10,390 nucleotides of DNA from JBEKJU01 sp050011095 (GCA_050011095.1 JBEKJU010000106.1:1-10390), one strand, 5' to 3'; shown: positions 1-6,233, counted from the first letter of the stretch. Numbers and translations are program-made. Notes: a model not told the origin generated them from the sequence alone.

Positions 1-761
1 TCGCCGCCTATGGGACATCCCGTTACCATCACCCTCGGCGCCCCTTTCGGGCCGTAGACGTACCCGTCCTGTTTCCGCTTTTCGAGTTTCTTCAGTACGC
101 CGTCGAGGATAGGCGCCAGGTCGGCGGCGGACGCGCCCTGGGCGAGAAAGAGCACCTCATAAAGCTCGGGCCACCCGATCACCGGCGGGTTCAGGGCGGC
201 ATAATCAAAAACCTCGTTCATGCGGCGTGATTTCGCGTTCGTATCGCGGATGGCGGCCTCGATCCGCTCGTCCGTCGTGGTGCGCCCGAACACCGATTCA
301 AGGAACCTCTCGAGCTTGCGGATCATGGCGGTCCAGTTGTCCGTGGCCTCGGGCTCATCCGGGAGTTGGGGGAGGTCCATGACATGCATGGGCTTGCGGT
401 CGGCGATCAGCTCGAACATCTTCTTCTTGCCGTCGCAGGTCGTCTCCGCTATCACCGCATCGGAGATGGCGAAGAAGGGACAGGCGTCCTTCATGATGAA
501 GCCGTAGCTCGACTTGATGAGCGGGCAGAGATTCGCCGGGAGGACCGCCTCGGCCGCCTCTATCGGGGCATTGGAGAAAGCGCAGAGGGACGCGGGCACA
601 AGGTCGAGGGCGCGGATAAGCTCAACAGGCGCATAACCGCAGTAGATCCCCACGATCCCCGCTCCCCGCTCCCGCTGGTCCTGGAGGTATGCCAGGAGCC
701 GTTTCGCGGGCGGCTCGCCCGTATACTCGTCATCGATAAGCGGCTCAGCCGGTGTATTCAT
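1..761 (-). CDS. Double-cubane / 2-hydroxyacyl-CoA dehydratase family reductase (YjiM-like), C-terminus off the window
   Basis: This gene starts at ATG 761-759 and runs off the left edge; 253 residues are visible, and the family is usually about 380-430. Visible family motifs are GIYCGYAPVEL (Cys41), LCAFS (Cys60), NLCPLIKSSYGF (Cys79), ACPFF (Cys94), TTCDGKKKMFE (Cys109) and TGCPIGG (Cys249 region). The set closely resembles what I recall of E. coli YjiM and the double-cubane cluster protein of Carboxydothermus, which holds an [8Fe-9S] cluster and is reduced by an ATPase activator. It follows the activator gene by 33 bases, with a GGGAGGGGG purine tract about 13 bases upstream of the ATG. 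It is clearly paralogous to the reductase at 1577-2857 but lacks that protein's roughly 35-residue N-terminal extension. The substrate is unknown. A (R)-2-hydroxyacyl-CoA dehydratase subunit is the alternative, but TCDGKKK and GCPIGG favour the YjiM/double-cubane branch. Confidence 0.9.
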   Translation of the reverse strand, partial: MNTPAEPLIDDEYTGEPPAKRLLAYLQDQRERGAGIVGIYCGYAPVELIRALDLVPASLCAFSNAPIEAAEAVLPANLCPLIKSSYGFIMKDACPFFAISDAVIAETTCDGKKKMFELIADRKPMHVMDLPQLPDEPEATDNWTAMIRKLERFLESVFGRTTTDERIEAAIRDTNAKSRRMNEVFDYAALNPPVIGWPELYEVLFLAQGASAADLAPILDGVLKKLEKRKQDGYVYGPKGAPRVMVTGCPIGG

Positions 762-794
762 ACGCTATATGCCCCCTCCCACGTCTTTATCCTT

Positions 795-1580
795 CTATGA
801 CTTACCGGCCCCCGCCGCCAGGGGCATCACCCGTGCCCCGCCGGCTGCATGGAGCGCGGCGCCCAGGGCCCCCACGATCTGCGGCTCGGGCGGCACAAAA
901 ACGGGCACGCCCAGCTCCAGGCCGATGAGCGCGCCCACACACCCGTTGAGGGCCACGCCACCCGCGAAAAAGACCTCATGAGGCGCTGAGACCCGCTTGA
1001 GGAGCGCGACGGCCCTGGTCACGACGGCCTTGTGGATGCCGAGAGCCACGTCCTGGCGCTCCGCGCCCCGCGCGGCCAGCGAGATCACTTCGGATTCGGC
1101 AAAGACCGTGCACATGCTGGTGATCTTCTCCGCCTTCGCGGCGCCTATGGCCGCCTTCGAGAATTCATCGAGGCTGTAGCCGAGGGCGGCGGCCATCACT
1201 TCGAGAAAGCGGCCCGTCCCCGCCGCGCACTTGTCGTTCATCTCGAATTTGTTCATGCCGCCCGACTCGGTGAGGGAGATGGCCTTTGTATCCTGCCCCC
1301 CGATATCGAGGATGACCCTGCACCGGGGCAGGATGGCCCGCGCACCCAGGGCGAAGGCCTTGATCTCGCTGATAGCGGGGCAGTCGAGGAAATCCTTGAC
1401 GAGATGGCGGCCGTAGCCGGTGGCCGCGATAGCATCGTACCCGACTCCGCCGACGAGCCCACGGGCCACCTCCAGGGGGTCATGGGAGGTGAGGGCTTTG
1501 CGCGTGAGGACAAGCTCGCCGTTGTCGATAACGGCGAGCTTCACCGTCCGTGACCCTATGTCGATGCCCGCCGCCCTCAC
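795..1580 (-). CDS. Acyl-CoA dehydratase / double-cubane reductase activator ATPase (HgdC/YjiL-like)
   Basis: This 261-residue protein belongs to the ASKHA-fold activators that dimerise around one [4Fe-4S] cluster and use ATP hydrolysis to push a low-potential electron into a partner reductase. The first phosphate motif is GIDIGSRTVK (about 5-14), the second is LDIGGQDTKA (about 91-100), and the adenosine-side motif FAGGVALNG lies near 205-213. The presumed cluster ligands are Cys118 in DKCAAGTGRF and Cys157 in MCTVFAESE, matching the two Cys known to bridge the cluster in Acidaminococcus HgdC. The start is GTG (1580-1578), overlapping the upstream reductase stop as GTGA, so translation is probably coupled. 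The length is typical. It sits between two reductase paralogues and could activate both. BcrA/BcrD-type benzoyl-CoA reductase subunits are related, but they are longer and come in pairs. Confidence 0.93.
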   Translation of the reverse strand: MRAAGIDIGSRTVKLAVIDNGELVLTRKALTSHDPLEVARGLVGGVGYDAIAATGYGRHLVKDFLDCPAISEIKAFALGARAILPRCRVILDIGGQDTKAISLTESGGMNKFEMNDKCAAGTGRFLEVMAAALGYSLDEFSKAAIGAAKAEKITSMCTVFAESEVISLAARGAERQDVALGIHKAVVTRAVALLKRVSAPHEVFFAGGVALNGCVGALIGLELGVPVFVPPEPQIVGALGAALHAAGGARVMPLAAGAGKS

Positions 1581-2857
1581 CTTGTCTCTATTCTCTCGCG
1601 AAATGCCTCGACGCGCGTCTTGATCTGTCCCGCATCCTCCTGGCTGTAATCGGTCTCGATGCGCAGGACCGGGACGCCCGCCTTTTCCAGCTCCGCCTCG
1701 ACGGGACCGCTCTCGACCGTGTAGGGCGCGCAGAACTGGAGGCTGTAGTGAATGACGCCCTGGGCGTTCAGCCGTTTGTACATCTCCGATACGTGCTCGA
1801 GACGGGAGGGGTTCGGCGTGAAGACCGCGCAGTCGATCTTGAAATACCGGTCGGTGATGGCGTCAAGTAGCTCATCCACGGTCCCGCCGGCATCATCGGT
1901 TAGCCACTGCGTGCCCCTCTCGCCCACGCAGGATTCCTCACCCACGATCACGGCCCCGCTGGTCTCAACGATCATGGGCACCTTCCAGTTCGGCACTGCC
2001 ATGGGACACCCCGATATGAGCACGCGGGTCGTCCCCTTCGGGAATACGCCCTTGCCGTCTCGCACACGTCCTTCGAGCTCGTCGCAGAGCGTGTTGACGG
2101 AGGCCGTGAAGCGCACGGGGTCGTCCATGAAGAAGACCTGGTTCACGAGGAGCGCGTCGAGACCCGATATGGGCGCGGGATCGGCCTTCCGCAGGTCGGA
2201 GAGACGCTTCACCGCCTTTCGCTTTGCGTTCGTCACCTCTATCCCTTTCTTCAGGGTCTCAAGGGTGATCTTCCTGCCGCTTGCGTCTTCGAGTTTCTCC
2301 ATGAACTTCCGGTACTCGCCCTTGAGGAGGCCTTTCCCGGCTTCGCTCTTCATCTGGGGGAGGTCGATGACGTACAGGTCCTTGACCATGGGCGCGAGGA
2401 CTTCATAGGCCTTTTTCTTGCCGTCACAGGTATTCTCCCCTACAACGATGTCGCTCGCCTCGACGTAGGGGCACACCAGACCGCGCTTGAAGCCGAAGGC
2501 GGATTTGATAAGGGGACAGAGGTTGCGGGGGAGCACCTCCTCCGCCCCTTCGAAATTGAACTCGGCGCCGGCGCACAGACCCACGGAGACGCCGTCGACG
2601 GCAAGGATCAACTCCTCGGGCACGAAGACGCAGTATGAACCGACTACCTTGCGGCCCGCCGCCTTTGCATCCATGAGTTCTTTGATCCTGAGACCGTGCA
2701 CCTCGCTCACGACGAAGTCGAAGTACCCCATCCCTTTGGGACGGTCCTTCTGAGTCAGAAAAATATCCTGGTAGGCCCCACCAAGAACAGAGAGGAGCGC
2801 GTCATGGGACTTCAGGTCAAGTCCCAAATCCGACCACATTTGCGTGTAATCCGACAT
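1577..2857 (-). CDS. Double-cubane-cluster-type anaerobic reductase, 2-hydroxyacyl-CoA dehydratase superfamily
   Basis: A full-length protein of 426 residues. N-terminal half: VGSYCVFVPEEL (Cys76), GLCAGAEF (Cys95), NLCPLIKSAFGF (Cys114), LVCPY (Cys129) and NTCDGKKK (Cys144). C-terminal half: SGCPMAVPN (Cys284), GEESCVGERGTQ (Cys310), DCAVFTPNPSR (Cys343), LQFCAPYTVES (Cys376), then IETDYSQEDAGQIKTR. Order and spacing match the YjiM/double-cubane proteins, in which cysteines from both lobes hold an [8Fe-9S] cluster. Differences are an extra N-terminal segment of about 35 residues and GCPMAVPN instead of the usual GCPIGG. The start is ATG 2857-2855 behind AGGAGG (2868-2863) at 5-base spacing. 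It is the first gene of a three-gene operon with its own promoter at 3066-3094, and its stop overlaps the activator start. It should catalyse an ATP-driven reduction in the cytoplasm; the substrate cannot be read from sequence. A dehydratase subunit is the main alternative. Confidence 0.93.
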   Translation of the reverse strand: MSDYTQMWSDLGLDLKSHDALLSVLGGAYQDIFLTQKDRPKGMGYFDFVVSEVHGLRIKELMDAKAAGRKVVGSYCVFVPEELILAVDGVSVGLCAGAEFNFEGAEEVLPRNLCPLIKSAFGFKRGLVCPYVEASDIVVGENTCDGKKKAYEVLAPMVKDLYVIDLPQMKSEAGKGLLKGEYRKFMEKLEDASGRKITLETLKKGIEVTNAKRKAVKRLSDLRKADPAPISGLDALLVNQVFFMDDPVRFTASVNTLCDELEGRVRDGKGVFPKGTTRVLISGCPMAVPNWKVPMIVETSGAVIVGEESCVGERGTQWLTDDAGGTVDELLDAITDRYFKIDCAVFTPNPSRLEHVSEMYKRLNAQGVIHYSLQFCAPYTVESGPVEAELEKAGVPVLRIETDYSQEDAGQIKTRVEAFRERIETR

Positions 2858-2878
2858 TGAATCCTCCTGCGAAATAGA

Positions 2879-2907
2879 AATCCGGCCGCCTATCTCTGCG
2901 CCGGATT
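2879..2907 (-). promoter_or_regulatory. Leader hairpin just upstream of the reductase ribosome binding site
   Basis: On the minus strand AATCCGGC (2907-2900) is the exact reverse complement of GCCGGATT (2886-2879), with a 13-base loop. It ends 10 bases before the AGGAGG ribosome binding site at 2868-2863. There is no T-tract, so it is not a terminator. It could modulate translation or stabilise the mRNA; function is inferred only. Confidence 0.5.
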
Positions 2908-2960
2908 CCCAGGAGGCAAGAGGCGGGTCAGGGCGAAGAGGCGGCGGGCACGGTCGTAAA

Positions 2961-2981
2961 GGGAGGCCGCACGGGCCCCCC
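2961..2981 (-). promoter_or_regulatory. GC-rich hairpin in the reductase operon leader
   Basis: On the minus strand GGGGGGCC (2981-2974) pairs with GGCCTCCC (2968-2961) around a 5-base loop, with one G-T pair. Only TTT follows, so termination here would be weak. With the hairpin at 2879-2907 it makes a two-hairpin leader about 200 bases long between the predicted transcription start (about 3059) and the ATG. Confidence 0.4.
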
Positions 2982-3033
2982 GTACGTTTCTCAGCCCAAT
3001 GGAACGAAGATCATTCTGTTTTTCCGCATACTT

Positions 3034-3085
3034 CCCCGCAGTCCTTATTGTTGAGGTATGGTTATATAGTATAAGGACAGCGGGG
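3034..3085. repeat. 15-bp inverted repeat overlapping the reductase promoter, possible operator
   Basis: The arm CCCCGCAGTCCTTAT (3034-3048) and the arm ATAAGGACAGCGGGG (3071-3085) are reverse complements except at one central position. They are separated by 22 bp, and arm centres are 37 bp apart. The right arm fills most of the -35/-10 spacer of the minus-strand promoter, and the left arm lies about 10-25 bp downstream of the predicted start site. Only the left arm would be transcribed, so an RNA hairpin is unlikely. Two half-sites for a dimeric or looping regulator is the simplest reading. A rest of the 2858-3212 gap not covered by the promoter, this repeat and the leader hairpins shows nothing recognisable. 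Confidence 0.55.
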
Positions 3086-3094
3086 TAATGTCAA
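3066..3094 (-). promoter_or_regulatory. Sigma70-type promoter of the reductase/activator operon
   Basis: Read on the minus strand there is a perfect -35 TTGACA (3094-3089), a 17-bp spacer and a -10 TACTAT (3071-3066) that matches TATAAT at 4 of 6 positions. Predicted start is near 3059, about 200 bases upstream of the reductase ATG. The spacer contains one arm of the 15-bp inverted repeat. Confidence 0.75.
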
Positions 3095-3212
3095 GGCCCA
3101 TGGAACTGCTCCAGCACGGGGAAACCGGGACCCTTGGGGTTCGGATGTCCCTGTGGCAATCTCGGCCGGCGATGCGGCGAAGGGAAATGCTCAAAGGCCC
3201 CGGGCGACACCC

Positions 3213-3452
3213 TCACGGTGCGGCGATTTCAAATAGGGCCTGAAGCGTCGACTCCCGGATCTTCCCCGTTTCCATGAAAAGACGGGCTTCTTCATCCGTA
3301 ATCGGCGTGGCCTCGAGGAGTTCCTCGGACATCACGGATATCCTTTTCCACGTCTGTTCGTCCCCATCCCAGATGTGGGGAAACTCCCCCGGTTGCAAGG
3401 AATCATAAAAGAGATTGCCTCTTTTCGACATGAGGTAGCACCAGTCGCTCAC
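3213..3452 (-). CDS. Small acidic protein of unknown function (79 residues)
   Basis: I do not recognise this protein. It starts at GTG 3452-3450 behind a strong AGGAGG ribosome binding site at 7-base spacing, which is the main reason to believe it. It is acidic and probably soluble. The N-terminal half is rich in aromatics (WCY, LFYDSL, FPHIWDGDEQTWKR) and the C-terminal half looks helical (MSEELLEATPITDEEARLFMETGKI). There is no signal peptide, membrane segment or metal motif; the single Cys is residue 5. It lies 73 bases downstream of the hdrA-like gene on the same strand, across a GC-rich hairpin, and upstream of the reductase promoter. It may be co-transcribed with hdrA. No function is assigned; a small accessory or regulatory subunit is only a guess. 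Confidence 0.7.
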   Translation of the reverse strand: MSDWCYLMSKRGNLFYDSLQPGEFPHIWDGDEQTWKRISVMSEELLEATPITDEEARLFMETGKIRESTLQALFEIAAP

Positions 3453-3477
3453 ACCCTCTCCTCCTCGTCCGCCGGAC

Positions 3478-3513
3478 AGGGCGCCCGGCGCAATGGGTGA
3501 GCCGGGCGTCCCT
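3478..3513 (-). promoter_or_regulatory. Strong intercistronic hairpin after the hdrA-like gene
   Basis: On the minus strand AGGGACGCCCGGC (3513-3501) pairs with GCCGGGCGCCCT (3489-3478) over 12 bp with one bulged base and an 11-base loop. It begins 12 bases after the hdrA stop and ends about 8 bases before the AGGAGG of the small gene. No T-run follows, so it is more likely an mRNA-stabilising, processing or partial-termination element that sets the ratio of the two products. Confidence 0.55.
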
Positions 3514-3525
3514 CCATGTAATCCC

Positions 3526-5553
3526 TTATGGTCTCGCTTCCTCAGCGGTCCTGGTTGGAGGCTCCCCCAAGAGCGCCTCTATCTGGGCGACGATCTGCTC
3601 GTCGGAGAAATGGCGGCCCTTGATTGCAGCCGCGGGGCAGGCTGCCACGCACGTGCCGCACCCCTTGCAAAGGGCCTCGTTCACCCGCGCCACGTTGTCC
3701 GAGGCGTCGAAGAGGATCGCCGTATAGGGGCAGACGGATAGACACGTCTTGCACGCCGAGCAGAGCTTCTCGTCCACCGCCGCGATGACCGGCGAGATGG
3801 TGACTTCCTTCTTGTCCAGGAGGGCGATGGCCATGGATGCGGCAGCGCCCGCGTGGGTTACGGTATCGGGGATGTCGCGGGGTCCCTGGGCGCACCCCGC
3901 CAGAAAGACGCCGTCCGTGTTCGTCTCGACGGGCCGGAGCTTAACATGGGCTTCGGCGAAGAAGCCGTCGGCGCCCCGGCTTATGCCGAAGATGGTGGCG
4001 ACGGATGCGGCGTCGTGTTGAGGTTCGAGCCCCGTGGAGAGGACGACCATGTCGACGGGTATCCGCCTCACCACGCCTATCAGCGTGTCCTCCGCCCTGA
4101 TTACGAGCTTTCCCTCTTCCTCCGGCTTGATTGCCCAGTCGGTCACTTCCGCGACGCGTCCGCGGATGAACTGGACACCCTCAGCCAGCAGCTTGTCATA
4201 GAACTCCTCGTATCCCTTCCCCGGCGTCCTCATGTCGATGTAGAAGTTGTAGACCTCGGCCCCCGTGTGGTCCTTGATCAGATGGGCCAGCTTCAGTGAG
4301 TACATGCAGCACACGCGGGAGCAGTATCTGTTTGTCCTCTCGTCGCGGGATCCCACGCAGTGGACGATGGCCACGCTTTCGGGGTGGCGTCCGTCCCTGG
4401 TGATTATCTCCCCTTCCGTGGGCCCCGATGCGCTTATCAGCCGCTCCACCTCCATGGCCGTATAGACGTTCGGGTACTTGCCATAGCCATACTGAGGGGT
4501 ACGGGTGGCATCGAAGGTATCGAAGCCGGTGGCGATGACGATGGTTCCCACGTCTAGCTCCACGATCTCTTCCTTCTGCTCGAAGTCGATGGCCTTCCGG
4601 TCGCAGGCCGCGGCGCAAGTCTTCTTGCATTTACCCGTCCTGAGCTGGATGCACCGCTCGGGATCGATTACCGCCACCTGCGGGGTGGCCTGGGGGAAGG
4701 GGATATAGATGGGCTTCCGCTTGCCCAGGCCCATGTTGAACTCGTCGGGGAACTTCGCCTCCTTGTACGTGCAGGCCTCGATGCACTGGGCGCAGCCCAC
4801 GCAGGCGTCCTCGTGCACGTAGCGGGGTTTCCGCCTGACCTTCACCTTGTAGTTGCCGACGTAGCCGGAGACATCTACTACCTCGGAGTAGCTGAGGAGC
4901 GTGATGTTCTTGTGCTTGCCCGCATCGACCATCTTCGGACCGAGTATGCAGATGGAGCAGTCTATGGTGGGGAACGTCTTGTCGAGCTGGGCCATATGGC
5001 CGCCGATGGACGGCGAGCGCTCGACCAGATAGACCCGATAGCCCGCCTCGGCGGTGGTCAGGGCCGCTTGGATGCCGGCGATGCCGCCCCCTACCACCAT
5101 GGCCGCCGGCGTGACCGGCTCGGTGCGGGAGAACAGCTCTTCCTGCAGGGCGACCCGGGAGACGGCGGCGCGGACGAGCCTTTTCGCCTTCTCCGTGCCT
5201 TGCGCTTTGTCCCTGATGATCCAGGAGGCGTGCTCCCTGATGTTGACCATGGCAAAGTAGTAAGGGTTCATGCCTGCCTTTGCCACGGCGTTCTGGAAGG
5301 TCGGCTCGTGCATCTTGGGCGAGCACGAGGCCACCACGACCCGCTCCAGCTTGTGGTCCGCGATGTCCTGCTGGATGAGCTGCTGGCCGGGGTCGGAACA
5401 GATGTATTTGTAATCCCGCGAGACGACCACACCCGGCAGGCCGGCCGCGTATTCCGCGACAGCCTTGACATCAACGGTGCCCGCAATGTTCGACCCGCAA
5501 TGGCAGACATAAACGCCGGTCCTTGGAATCCCGTTCTTTCCATTTTGAGACAT
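3526..5553 (-). CDS. hdrA: HdrA-like FAD and iron-sulfur electron-transfer protein (heterodisulfide reductase subunit A family)
   Basis: A 675-residue cytoplasmic flavoprotein of the family that performs flavin-based electron bifurcation. In order: an N-terminal CHCG site (Cys17, Cys19) with Cys52 and SCSPKMHEP (Cys77); the FAD-binding GGGIAG (155-160) and IGGHMAQLDKTFP; DCSIC (Cys199, Cys202); CVGCAQCIEAC (251-261) paired with Cys301, 309, 313 and 317; the HdrA signature HCVGSRD (Cys399) with CSRVCC (411-416); and two C-terminal ferredoxin motifs, CSACKTCLSVCP (598-609) and CKGCGTCVAACP (629-640). The ATG at 5553-5551 was chosen because AAGGAGG lies 9 bases upstream; the frame stays open 96 bases further, but that segment overlaps leader hairpins and has no homology. 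HdrB and HdrC are absent nearby, but an MvhD-type partner is encoded divergently at 7443. The partner complex is unknown. Confidence 0.95.
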   Translation of the reverse strand: MSQNGKNGIPRTGVYVCHCGSNIAGTVDVKAVAEYAAGLPGVVVSRDYKYICSDPGQQLIQQDIADHKLERVVVASCSPKMHEPTFQNAVAKAGMNPYYFAMVNIREHASWIIRDKAQGTEKAKRLVRAAVSRVALQEELFSRTEPVTPAAMVVGGGIAGIQAALTTAEAGYRVYLVERSPSIGGHMAQLDKTFPTIDCSICILGPKMVDAGKHKNITLLSYSEVVDVSGYVGNYKVKVRRKPRYVHEDACVGCAQCIEACTYKEAKFPDEFNMGLGKRKPIYIPFPQATPQVAVIDPERCIQLRTGKCKKTCAAACDRKAIDFEQKEEIVELDVGTIVIATGFDTFDATRTPQYGYGKYPNVYTAMEVERLISASGPTEGEIITRDGRHPESVAIVHCVGSRDERTNRYCSRVCCMYSLKLAHLIKDHTGAEVYNFYIDMRTPGKGYEEFYDKLLAEGVQFIRGRVAEVTDWAIKPEEEGKLVIRAEDTLIGVVRRIPVDMVVLSTGLEPQHDAASVATIFGISRGADGFFAEAHVKLRPVETNTDGVFLAGCAQGPRDIPDTVTHAGAAASMAIALLDKKEVTISPVIAAVDEKLCSACKTCLSVCPYTAILFDASDNVARVNEALCKGCGTCVAACPAAAIKGRHFSDEQIVAQIEALLGEPPTRTAEEARP

Positions 5554-5577
5554 GGATGCTACCCTCCTTACGGTTTC

Positions 5578-5596
5578 CGCACCTTCCAGGGGTGCG
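5578..5596 (-). promoter_or_regulatory. Small hairpin directly upstream of the hdrA ribosome binding site
   Basis: CGCACC (5596-5591 on the minus strand) pairs perfectly with GGTGCG (5583-5578) around a 7-base loop, ending about 8 bases before the AAGGAGG. Its position suggests a possible effect on ribosome access; there is no T-tract. Confidence 0.4.
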
Positions 5597-5603
5597 CCTT
5601 TTT

Positions 5604-5652
5604 GCCGTGACAACCCGTCTTTCCCTGAAAAGAAGACGAATAGTGTCACGGC
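5604..5652 (-). promoter_or_regulatory. Nested stem-loop in the hdrA leader
   Basis: The outer 9-bp arms GCCGTGACA (5652-5644) and TGTCACGGC (5612-5604) are perfect complements on the minus strand. Inside them CGTCTT (5638-5633) pairs with AAGACG (5621-5616). The element is followed by AAAAAGG, not T residues, so it is not a terminator. Two nested perfect arms are unlikely by chance, and it lies within the transcribed leader if the promoter at 5877-5905 is correct. Confidence 0.55.
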
Positions 5653-5796
5653 CGATACAAGACTACAAAAAGGGGGAAAAGGTGGGGGGAAAGATCAGGG
5701 TGAGACGGGAGCTGCGGGACGTACAAACCTCCTTTCTCCCTCCTTGCATGGAGCCTGAAGACCTAGCCTAGGCCTTTCGCGGCCGCATGGGACCGC

Positions 5797-5829
5797 TCAT
5801 ATGAGAGAAAAGGGCGCCGGACGCGGCAT
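5797..5829 (-). CDS. Putative 10-codon leader peptide upstream of the hdrA-like gene
   Basis: The ATG at 5829-5827 opens a 10-codon frame, MPRPAPFSLI, ending in TGA at 5799-5797. It is preceded by TAAGGAGGTGA (5844-5834), an 11-base exact complement of the usual 16S rRNA 3' end, with 7 bases between GGAGG and the ATG, which is near-ideal. The predicted transcription start (about 5870) is about 40 bases upstream. The frame lies about 240 bases before the hdrA ATG and may be a regulatory upstream ORF. It has three Pro codons and no single-amino-acid run. Expression is not proven by sequence alone. Confidence 0.4.
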   Translation of the reverse strand: MPRPAPFSLI

Positions 5830-5876
5830 GGTCTCACCTCCTTACGAGCGCCGGAAGTCACGCTGCTGATAGCCCT

Positions 5877-5905
5877 ATGCTAAATCAAATACTTCTATAA
5901 GTCAA
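5877..5905 (-). promoter_or_regulatory. Sigma70-like promoter for the hdrA-like gene
   Basis: On the minus strand there is TTGACT (5905-5900), a 17-bp AT-rich spacer and TAGCAT (5882-5877, 4 of 6 to TATAAT). It sits in the most AT-rich patch of the divergent region. Predicted start is near 5870, giving a leader of about 315 bases that contains the 10-codon frame, a polypurine tract (plus-strand 5669-5700) and two hairpins. Confidence 0.6.
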
Positions 5906-6057
5906 ATAGAAAAGGCCGATATCCTCCAGGTCCCTTTTCGGTCTTGTTTTTCGCGCTCAAAATCAAGGCCCGGAATGGAGGACCCGGCATGAGCCCACGA
6001 GGGCGGGCGAAAGGATAGGCGACCGGATCTCTTTATGCGGCCGGACCGCCGAAGAAT

Positions 6058-6086
6058 TTGACTTGCATTCTCGTTCTGGTTTACAG
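6058..6086 (+). promoter_or_regulatory. Weak candidate promoter for the selD leader
   Basis: TTGACT (6058-6063) is followed after 17 bp by TTACAG (6081-6086), a poor -10. TTGCAT with TTATGA slightly downstream is an alternative. No better plus-strand candidate is visible between 5906 and 6341. The 5906-6057 stretch holds only short GC-rich inverted repeats and nothing I can name. Confidence 0.3.
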
Positions 6087-6130
6087 TTATGAAGATGATG
6101 CATGTGAATAACGACGGGCAAAGGAGAGCA

Positions 6131-6151
6131 ATGTTCAGAGTACATTCGTGA
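6131..6151 (+). other. Possible 6-codon ORF in the selD leader
   Basis: ATG 6131-6133 to TGA 6149-6151 encodes MFRVHS. AAAGGAG (6120-6126) lies 4 bases upstream, slightly close. It sits between the candidate promoter and the terminator. It is reported because the divergent hdrA leader has a similar short frame; it may be chance. Confidence 0.2.
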
Positions 6152-6233
6152 CATGATAGAGGTGCGCCGGGTGGCGCGCGTCGTTTCGCCTCCATACGTA
6201 CGGCAACGGAGCGGATTCTCCCCCTACCCCTGT

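Noticed and set aside
2989..2994. CTGAGA on the minus strand in the reductase leader, as in TPP riboswitches
   Set aside because: The second conserved TPP half and the flanking stems are missing.
5554..5649. In-frame 32-residue N-terminal extension of the hdrA-like gene
   Set aside because: It has no family similarity, overlaps the leader hairpins and lacks a good ribosome binding site; ATG 5553 has AAGGAGG at 9 bases.
5911..5955. Plus-strand GGCCGA/TCGGTC stem followed by TTGTTTTT, as a terminator
   Set aside because: The stem is only 6 bp with a wobble and a loop of about 20 bases, and no plus-strand transcript enters it.
6159..6168. GAGGTGCGCC resembling part of a guanidine-III (ykkC-III) riboswitch
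   Set aside because: The required GGACAAG-type segment and pseudoknot partners are absent downstream.
5902..6195. 97-residue minus-strand frame in the divergent region
   Set aside because: No recognisable domain or good ribosome binding site, and it would cover both divergent promoter regions.
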